Below, in pieces: positions 57,850-64,000 of a stretch of 64,000 nt of DNA (within the stretch, counting starts at the first letter, position 1; each line of letters starts with the position of its first letter). Position numbers and translations under genes: made by a program. The stretch comes from Nitrogeniibacter sp050293885 (lineage in GTDB: Bacteria; Pseudomonadota; Gammaproteobacteria; Burkholderiales; Rhodocyclaceae), in contig JBNKNO010000001.1 of NCBI GenBank assembly GCA_050293885.1, positions 62,001-126,000 on the forward strand, given 5' to 3'. The notes beneath the pieces are model-generated. The model ran no database searches. It saw nothing but the letters and a program-made list of their open reading frames with translations, and was not told where the DNA came from.

Positions 57850-60800
57850 GTGAGACTGTCCCGACTCAAACTTGCCGGCTTCAAGACCTTCGTCGATCCG
57901 ACGACCGTGCTCTGCCCGGGCGAACTGGTCGGCGTCGTGGGGCCCAACGGCTGCGGCAAATCCAACATCATCGACGCGGTGCGCTGGGTGCTCGGCGAGA
58001 CCCGCGCCTCGGCGCTGCGCGGCGCCTCGATGCAGGACGTCATCTTCAACGGTTCCACCACCCGCAAGCCGGTGTCGCGCGCCAGCGTCGAACTGGTGTT
58101 CGACAACGCCGACGGCAAGGCCGCGGGCCAGTGGTCGCCGTATGCCGAAATTTCCGTCAAGCGCGTTCTCGACCGCACCGGCAACTCGTCCTATTACATC
58201 AACAACGTGCTGGTGCGCCGCAAGGACGTGGTCGACCTGTTCCTCGGTACCGGCCTCGGCCCGCGCGCCTACGCCATCATCGAACAGGGCATGATTTCGC
58301 GCATCATCGAGGCGCGGCCCGAAGAAGTGCGTGGCTTTCTCGAAGAAGCGGCCGGCGTCACCAAATACCGCGAGCGCCGCCGCGAGACCGAAGGGCGGCT
58401 CGCCGACGCGCGCGAAAACCTGCTGCGCCTCGACGACATCACGCTCGAGTTGGGCGATCGCGTCGAGCGACTCGAAAAGCAGGCCAGCGTGGCCGAACGC
58501 TACCGCGATCTGCACACCGAACACACCGAGAAGCAGCAACTACTGTGGCTGCTCAAACGCAACGAAGCACGTGAGCGACGCGCCCGCGCCAGCGAGGCGC
58601 TCAACGAAGCCACGCGCCAGCTCGACACCGACAGCGCGCAACTCGAGACACTCGCCGAGGCCATCGAAACGGCTCGCGAGACGCATCTGGCCGCCTCCGA
58701 CGCCGTGCATGTGGCGCAAAACGACTTGTATGGCGCCTCGGCCGAAGTGAGCCGGCTCGAGGCCGAGTCCCGCCATCTGGCGGAAAACCAGCAGCGGCTG
58801 TCAGCACGTGTCGAACAACTCGACGGCGAGATGGCGCACTGGCTCGCACGCGAGTTGGAACTCAACAACGAGCAAGGGCGTTGGCGCGCCTTGCTTGAAG
58901 CTGCCGAGCTGCGTCAGGCGCAAGCCGACGCGCGTCACGAGGCGGCGGGCGACGGCGTGCCCGACGCCGAAGCGCAATTCAGCGCGGCGGATGCCACGGC
59001 GGCGGCCGCGCGCCGCGAACTGGCGCAGACAGAGCAGCAGGCGCGGGTGGAGGACGCCCGGTGCGCCAGCGCCCGTCGCGCGCTCGATGCGCTTACCCAG
59101 CGGCGCGAGCGGCTCGAACGCGAAGGCGGCACCATCGAAGCACCCGACGCGGCGCATGTGGCCGAGCAGCAGATGCAGGTGGCGGCGCTCGAAGAGGCGC
59201 TCGGTCTGCTCGCCGACCAAGTGGCGGAGGCGCAGGCCAGCCTGCCGTCGCTGCAGGACGAACTCAAGGCCGCGCTGGCGCTCGAGCGCGATACCCAGCG
59301 CGAACTGACCGAACTGCGTGCCCGTCGTCAGGCGCTCGTCCAGCTGCAGCAAAAGGTGCAGCAGCAAGGCGAACTGGGGCAATGGCTGGCGGCCAACGGC
59401 CTCGCCGACGCGGTGCCGCTGTGGCAGTCGTTGACGGTGGATGAAGGCTGGGCCGCTGCGCTCGAAGCGGTGCTGCGCGAGCGACTCGCTGCGCTGACCG
59501 CCACCGACAGCGAGGCACTTGGCCAAGCGCTCGCGACACCGCCGCCAGCGACGCTGTCCATTGCCTGGCCAAGCGCTGTGGCGGCCGAGGGGGCGGGGTT
59601 CGGTGGCCTCACCCCGCTGTCGGATCGCGTGCACTGCGATCCGCTTTGGTCAAACACGCTCAAGGCCTGGCTCGACGGCGTGTTCGCCGTCGACGATCTG
59701 CACGGCTGGGTTGCCGAACGCGACCATCTGCCGGCGGGCGTGACGCTCATGAACGCCGCCGGGCAGAGCCTGACCTGCGACAGCTTTGTGCATTTTGTCG
59801 GCGATGCCCGCACCCATGGCGTCATCGAGCGCGCGCGTGAAATTGACACGCTGGAAGCGCAGATCGAGGCAACGAGCGAACGCCACGACACGGTGCGCGA
59901 GCAGGTTGCGACGCTCGAAGAGGCGCTGGGCGAGCGCCAAGCGGCGCTGACGGATGCGCGTCGCGATCAGCAGGCCCGGCAAGCCGCACTGCACGACCAG
60001 CAACTGGCCTTGCTCAAACTCACGCAGGCGCAAGAGCGCGCGGCGGAGCAGCAAGCGCGTTTGTCCGGCGATCTGGAAGAACTGCGCAAGAGCGAAGCGA
60101 CCGAGAAGACGCATCTTGCCGATGCCTCGGCCGAGTTCGAACGCTGCGAGGCGCTGATCGAGGCGCTGCGCGAACGCGCGGAACACGCCAATCAGGTTCG
60201 CAGCGAGCGCGAGGCGGCTTTGAAGGAAGCGCAGTCGCAACTGCAGGCGCTTGCACGCGAAGTGCAGGAGGCCGCGTTCTCGTGCCGCGAATGCCAGGGC
60301 AAGCTCGACGATATCGCCCGCAACCTCGCGCTGGCTGCGGAGCAAACCACCCGGCTGGCGAACGAACAGAATGCGCGGCGTGCCGAACTGGCGGCCGTCG
60401 ACCCGGCGGCAGGGGTCTCGGCCTTGCAGCAGGCACTTGAATTGCGTGGCACGCGTGAGCATGCGCTGGCCGGCCGCCGCGATGCACTCGCCGAAGCGAC
60501 GGCGGCGCTGAAGACGGCGGAAGAACAGCGCCTGCGTGTCGAGCAGGCCGCCGCGCCGCTGCGCGATCGCGTGGGCGAATTGCGCCTCGCGGTGCAGGCG
60601 GCCGAGCTGGCCGAGTCGCAGCAGCAGGAGCGACTCGATGAAGCCGAGGCCGACGAAGCCGCGCTCACGCCACATCTGGCCGGGGTGAGCGAGAACGCAT
60701 TGCAGCGGGACGTGGGCAGTCTGGGCCGACAGATCGCGGCGCTGGGGGCGGTCAACCTCGCGGCGCTCGACGAGTTGAAAGAAGCGCGCGAGCGCAAGGG

Positions 60801-61365
60801 CTATCTCGATGCGCAACATGCGGACCTGAGCGAGGCCATCGGTACGCTCGAAGACGCCATCCGCCGCATCGACCGGGAAACGCGCGAGCAGTTGCAGGCC
60901 ACCTACGATACGGTCAGCAAGCAATTCTCGACGCTGTTCCCGCAACTGTTCGGCGGCGGTCAGGCGCGGCTGGAACTGACCGGCGAGGAGATTCTCGACG
61001 CCGGCATCCAGATCGTCGCCCAGCCGCCGGGCAAAAAGAATGCGTCCATTCACCTGCTGTCGGGCGGAGAGAAAGCGCTGACGGCCATTGCGCTGGTGTT
61101 TTCACTGTTCCAGCTCAACCCGGCGCCGTTCTGTATGCTTGACGAGGTGGATGCACCGTTGGACGATACGAATACCGGACGCTTCTGCGACATGGTCAGG
61201 CGTATGTCATCGCAGACCCAGTTCCTGTTCATCAGTCACAACAAGATCACCATGGAAATTGCGCAGCAACTGGTGGGCGTGACGATGCAGGAGCAGGGGG
61301 TTTCGCGCGTGGTGGAAGTGGACATGGAAGAGGCACTGCGGATGGCGGACGCCGCCCCCGCGTGA
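57850..61365 (+). CDS. smc: Chromosome segregation protein SMC
   Basis: The protein has 1171 residues with a GTG start that gives the canonical MRLSRLKLAGFKTFVDP. Walker A VGPNGCGKSN lies at about 32-41. Long coiled coils flank the hinge at about 505-665. The C-terminal head has the signature LLSGGEKALTAIAL and Walker B FCMLDEVDAPLDD. It condenses and segregates the chromosome with ScpA/ScpB. zipA and ligA follow at short distances. Confidence 0.97.
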   Translation: MRLSRLKLAGFKTFVDPTTVLCPGELVGVVGPNGCGKSNIIDAVRWVLGETRASALRGASMQDVIFNGSTTRKPVSRASVELVFDNADGKAAGQWSPYAEISVKRVLDRTGNSSYYINNVLVRRKDVVDLFLGTGLGPRAYAIIEQGMISRIIEARPEEVRGFLEEAAGVTKYRERRRETEGRLADARENLLRLDDITLELGDRVERLEKQASVAERYRDLHTEHTEKQQLLWLLKRNEARERRARASEALNEATRQLDTDSAQLETLAEAIETARETHLAASDAVHVAQNDLYGASAEVSRLEAESRHLAENQQRLSARVEQLDGEMAHWLARELELNNEQGRWRALLEAAELRQAQADARHEAAGDGVPDAEAQFSAADATAAAARRELAQTEQQARVEDARCASARRALDALTQRRERLEREGGTIEAPDAAHVAEQQMQVAALEEALGLLADQVAEAQASLPSLQDELKAALALERDTQRELTELRARRQALVQLQQKVQQQGELGQWLAANGLADAVPLWQSLTVDEGWAAALEAVLRERLAALTATDSEALGQALATPPPATLSIAWPSAVAAEGAGFGGLTPLSDRVHCDPLWSNTLKAWLDGVFAVDDLHGWVAERDHLPAGVTLMNAAGQSLTCDSFVHFVGDARTHGVIERAREIDTLEAQIEATSERHDTVREQVATLEEALGERQAALTDARRDQQARQAALHDQQLALLKLTQAQERAAEQQARLSGDLEELRKSEATEKTHLADASAEFERCEALIEALRERAEHANQVRSEREAALKEAQSQLQALAREVQEAAFSCRECQGKLDDIARNLALAAEQTTRLANEQNARRAELAAVDPAAGVSALQQALELRGTREHALAGRRDALAEATAALKTAEEQRLRVEQAAAPLRDRVGELRLAVQAAELAESQQQERLDEAEADEAALTPHLAGVSENALQRDVGSLGRQIAALGAVNLAALDELKEARERKGYLDAQHADLSEAIGTLEDAIRRIDRETREQLQATYDTVSKQFSTLFPQLFGGGQARLELTGEEILDAGIQIVAQPPGKKNASIHLLSGGEKALTAIALVFSLFQLNPAPFCMLDEVDAPLDDTNTGRFCDMVRRMSSQTQFLFISHNKITMEIAQQLVGVTMQEQGVSRVVEVDMEEALRMADAAPA

Positions 61366-61383
61366 TCAAAGAGCAAGGAAAAC

Positions 61384-62490
61384 ATGGCGATCAGTGATTT
61401 GCAGATGGGTTTGATCGGCGCCGGTACGCTCGCTGTGGTTGGCGTGCTGGTGTACAACAAGTGGCAGGAGCGCAAGGCACAGAAACATGCCGAGAAGACC
61501 TTCCGCTCGGAGCACCACGACGTGCTGCTCGAACCGGGTACCCGCGATGTGCCCGGCGAGGCCGATATGCCGGCGCCACCGACCCAAGTGCCCGATGATG
61601 TACCCACCGAAGTGGCGCCCGCTGCCGTCGCCGAAGAGGCGGGTCGTCAGGCGCCGTCACTGCCGCCCGAGGTCGATGAGCGGGTCGATTGCGTGGTGCG
61701 CATCGAGTCCATCGAGCCGATTCAGGCGGGGCAGTTGTGGCAGGCGCAGGGGCCGCATCTGGACGGCTTGTCCAAACCTGTCGGCTGGTTTGCCTTCGAC
61801 GACAAGAGCAACGCCTGGGTGTCGGTCAGTCAACACGGCAGCGAGCGCTACCACTGGTTTTGCGCGGCCATGCAGTTGGTGGACCGCCGCGGGCCGATCA
61901 ACGATGCGGACTTCACCCGTTTTGTTGATGGCGTCAGCCGCACCGCCGATCAGTTCATGGCGATTCCGACCGCGGCGCCGGCCCGTGCCGGCGTGTTGGG
62001 GCGAGCCGAAGAGCTCGACCGCTTCTGTGCCAGCGTGGATGTGCAGATCGGCGTGAACCTGGTCAGCCGGGGGGCGCCGTTTGCGGGCACCAAGTTGCGT
62101 GGGTTGGTCGAAGCGCTGGGTATGGGTTTGCGCGCCGATGGCCTGTTCCATGCCGAAGACGACGAGGGCAACAGCTTGTTCGTCCTTGGCAACCTCGAGC
62201 CGACATTGCTCACGCCCGAGAGCCTGCGCGAGATGCAGACCCAGGGTTTGACCATGATCGTCGACGTACCGCGCGTGCCCGATGGCGGCGTGGTGTTCGA
62301 TCGCATGATGCAGACGGCCAACCACCTGGCCGAGGCGCTCGATGCCGACGTGGTGGACGACAACCGCAGCGCATTCGGCCCCGACGCCGCACGCATGATC
62401 CGCCAGCAGATTCAACAGTTTCAGGGGCAGATGCACGACTACGGCCTGCCCGCAGGTAGCCGTCTGGCCCTGCGCCTGTTCACCGCCTGA
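61384..62490 (+). CDS. zipA: Cell division protein ZipA-like
   Basis: The protein has 368 residues. A single N-terminal membrane helix (about residues 7-25, LIGAGTLAVVGVLVYNKW) and a basic stretch are followed by a Pro-rich linker. The ZipA C-terminal FtsZ-binding fold spans about residues 225-365 (GLFHAEDDEGNSLFVLGNL, AEALDADVVDDNR). It tethers FtsZ to the inner membrane. It lies 18 bp after smc and 5 bp before ligA. Confidence 0.88.
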   Translation: MAISDLQMGLIGAGTLAVVGVLVYNKWQERKAQKHAEKTFRSEHHDVLLEPGTRDVPGEADMPAPPTQVPDDVPTEVAPAAVAEEAGRQAPSLPPEVDERVDCVVRIESIEPIQAGQLWQAQGPHLDGLSKPVGWFAFDDKSNAWVSVSQHGSERYHWFCAAMQLVDRRGPINDADFTRFVDGVSRTADQFMAIPTAAPARAGVLGRAEELDRFCASVDVQIGVNLVSRGAPFAGTKLRGLVEALGMGLRADGLFHAEDDEGNSLFVLGNLEPTLLTPESLREMQTQGLTMIVDVPRVPDGGVVFDRMMQTANHLAEALDADVVDDNRSAFGPDAARMIRQQIQQFQGQMHDYGLPAGSRLALRLFTA

Positions 62491-62495
62491 CACCG

Positions 62496-64000
62496 ATGGC
62501 TGTTCCGCAACACACGGCGCAGCGCGCTCAGGCGCTGCGCGAGACGCTTGAGCGCTACAACCACGAATATTACGTGCTCGACGCGCCGTCGGTTCCCGAC
62601 GCCGAGTACGACCGCCTGTTTGCCGAATTGCAGACGCTTGAGCACGAATACCCCGAGCTGATCACCCCCGATTCGCCGACCCGGCGCGTGGGCGGCGCGG
62701 CATTGCCTGAACTGCGCCCGGTGTCGCATCGGGTGCCGATGCTGTCGATCAACACCGAAACCGACAAGAGCGCGCAGGGCGCGCTGGCGTTCGACGCCCG
62801 CGTGCGCAAGGGACTGGGGCTGGACGCGGACGACGTGCCGGTCGAATACGCGGCGGAACTCAAATTCGATGGCTTGGCCATCAACCTGCGCTACGAGCAC
62901 GGCGTGCTGGTGCAGGCCGCCACGCGCGGTGATGGTCAGACCGGCGAGGACGTGACCCACAACGTGCGCACCATCGGCCAGATTCCGCTGCGTCTGCACG
63001 GCGACGCGCCGCCGGTGATCGAAGTGCGCGGCGAGATCTACATGCGCCGCGACGCCTTCGAGGCCCTCAACGAACGCCAGCGTACGGCGGGTGAGAAGAC
63101 CTTCGTCAATCCGCGCAACACCGCGGCAGGCGCCATCCGCCAGCTCGATCCGGCCATCGCGCGCCAGCGGCCGCTGTCGTTCTTCGCCTACGGCCTGGGC
63201 GAGAGTCAGGGCTGGCGCAAACCAGACACGCATGCGCAGATGCTCGATGCGATGGCTGACTTCGGCTTCCCGGTGTGCGAGCACCGTTGCGTGGTGGCCG
63301 GCCCGGACGGGCTGATCGCGTTTCACCAGCGCATCGAGCAGATGCGCCCCGAGCTGCCCTACGATATCGACGGCGTGGTCTACAAGGTGAACGATTTTGC
63401 CTTGCAGGAAGAACTCGGCTTCGTCAGCCGCGAGCCGCGCTGGGCGGTGGCGCACAAATATCCCGCGCAGGAAGAGATCACCCGTCTGATCGACATCGAC
63501 ATCCAGGTTGGTCGCACCGGCGCGCTCACGCCGGTGGCGCGGCTCGAACCGGTATTCGTCGGCGGCGTGACGGTCACCAACGCCACCTTGCACAATGAAG
63601 ACGAGGTGCGTCGCAAGGATGTGCGCATCGGCGACTGGGTGATCGTGCGCCGGGCCGGCGACGTGATTCCCGAGGTGGTGTCGTCGGTGTCGGAACGACG
63701 CGATGGCAGCGAGCGCGATTTTGTGATGCCGACACATTGTCCGATCTGCGGTTCGCATGCCGTGCGTGGCGAAGACGAAGCGGTGGCGCGCTGCACCGGC
63801 GGGCTGTTCTGCGCCGCCCAGCGCAAGCAGTCGCTGATTCACTTCGCCAGCCGCAAGGCCATGGATATCGAGGGCCTGGGCGACAAGCTGATCGAGCAAC
63901 TGGTGGACAACGCCATCGTCAAGACGCCGGCGGATCTGTACAAACTCGGCGTGTTGGGCCTCGCGAGCCTGGAGCGGATGGCGGAAAAATCAGCGGCCAA
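62496..64000 (+). CDS. ligA: NAD-dependent DNA ligase (3' end beyond window)
   Basis: 501 codons from ATG 62496 are visible and the frame is still open at the right edge. The adenylation domain has the nucleophilic Lys in AELKFDGLAI, then TRGDGQTGEDVT and VRGEIYM. The OB domain and the four-Cys zinc finger (CPICGSHAV, CTGGLFC) follow, then the start of the helix-hairpin-helix region (MDIEGLGDKL). It seals nicks during replication and repair. The full family length of about 670-690 implies about 180 residues are missing. Confidence 0.97.
   Translation, partial: MAVPQHTAQRAQALRETLERYNHEYYVLDAPSVPDAEYDRLFAELQTLEHEYPELITPDSPTRRVGGAALPELRPVSHRVPMLSINTETDKSAQGALAFDARVRKGLGLDADDVPVEYAAELKFDGLAINLRYEHGVLVQAATRGDGQTGEDVTHNVRTIGQIPLRLHGDAPPVIEVRGEIYMRRDAFEALNERQRTAGEKTFVNPRNTAAGAIRQLDPAIARQRPLSFFAYGLGESQGWRKPDTHAQMLDAMADFGFPVCEHRCVVAGPDGLIAFHQRIEQMRPELPYDIDGVVYKVNDFALQEELGFVSREPRWAVAHKYPAQEEITRLIDIDIQVGRTGALTPVARLEPVFVGGVTVTNATLHNEDEVRRKDVRIGDWVIVRRAGDVIPEVVSSVSERRDGSERDFVMPTHCPICGSHAVRGEDEAVARCTGGLFCAAQRKQSLIHFASRKAMDIEGLGDKLIEQLVDNAIVKTPADLYKLGVLGLASLERMAEKSAA

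Noticed and set aside
59650..61053. Minus-strand frame of about 467 codons inside smc
   Set aside because: Antisense to the Smc coiled coil; Arg/Leu-rich shadow.
62439..63899. Minus-strand frame of about 486 codons inside ligA
   Set aside because: Antisense to ligA, which keeps all catalytic motifs.

Overview
The window is a GC-rich stretch of a betaproteobacterial chromosome. The best fit is Rhodocyclales (Azoarcus/Thauera/Zoogloea-like). This rests on gene content: a polyhydroxyalkanoate locus with phaC, two phaB and phaR; an isc operon with two cysteine desulfurases; smc-zipA-ligA; divergent bamD/rluD; and LexA and IscR control sites. No phage, insertion sequence or CRISPR array was seen. 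Unsequenced N runs lie at 7111-7152, 12119-12218, 12280-12289, 18447-18483, 19351-19415 and 46301-46748. Several of them keep the reading frame of the gene they interrupt.

The left end (1-8185, minus strand) is an operon of four genes: a stand-alone circularly permuted ATP-grasp, an alpha-E protein, a 1115-aa transglutaminase/putative-amidoligase (DUF2126) fusion, and an ATP-grasp/alpha-E fusion that leaves the window. These families are predicted to make or attach an unknown peptide-like product, and no product is known to me. Its upstream region carries a sigma-54-type promoter (TGGCACG, then GC at the correct spacing) and two NtrC-type boxes 33 bp apart at about -96 and -129. This suggests nitrogen control and is the most interesting signal in the window.

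Next come queD, a radical SAM gene, a small HTH regulator, lysC and tRNA-Ser/Arg genes. They are followed by manC, bamD/rluD/pgeF and the PHA locus (17218-21573). The second phaB has a CTGC-N3-GCAG palindrome over its promoter, a plausible PhaR operator. After rimO, a patatin and a FAD oxidase come two exact 333-bp copies of a tRNA-Ala/Glu/Asp unit, then lexA with its SOS box, peroxiredoxin/slyD, an orphan double ABC ATPase, mltD, a diguanylate cyclase response regulator, gloB, a methyltransferase, rnhA and dnaQ.

The minus-strand operon suhB-mutS-phosphoesterase-SpeE-like (40511-35431) faces trmJ-cysE and the isc operon (iscR, nifS-like, iscS, iscU, iscA, hscB, hscA, fdx, iscX). The isc promoter carries two tandem IscR type-1 sites. 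A second minus-strand run (57688-48870) holds dapC-dapD-pilU-dapE-prmB followed by a multi-PAS sensor kinase and a receiver-only regulator. The window ends with smc, zipA and the first 501 codons of ligA.
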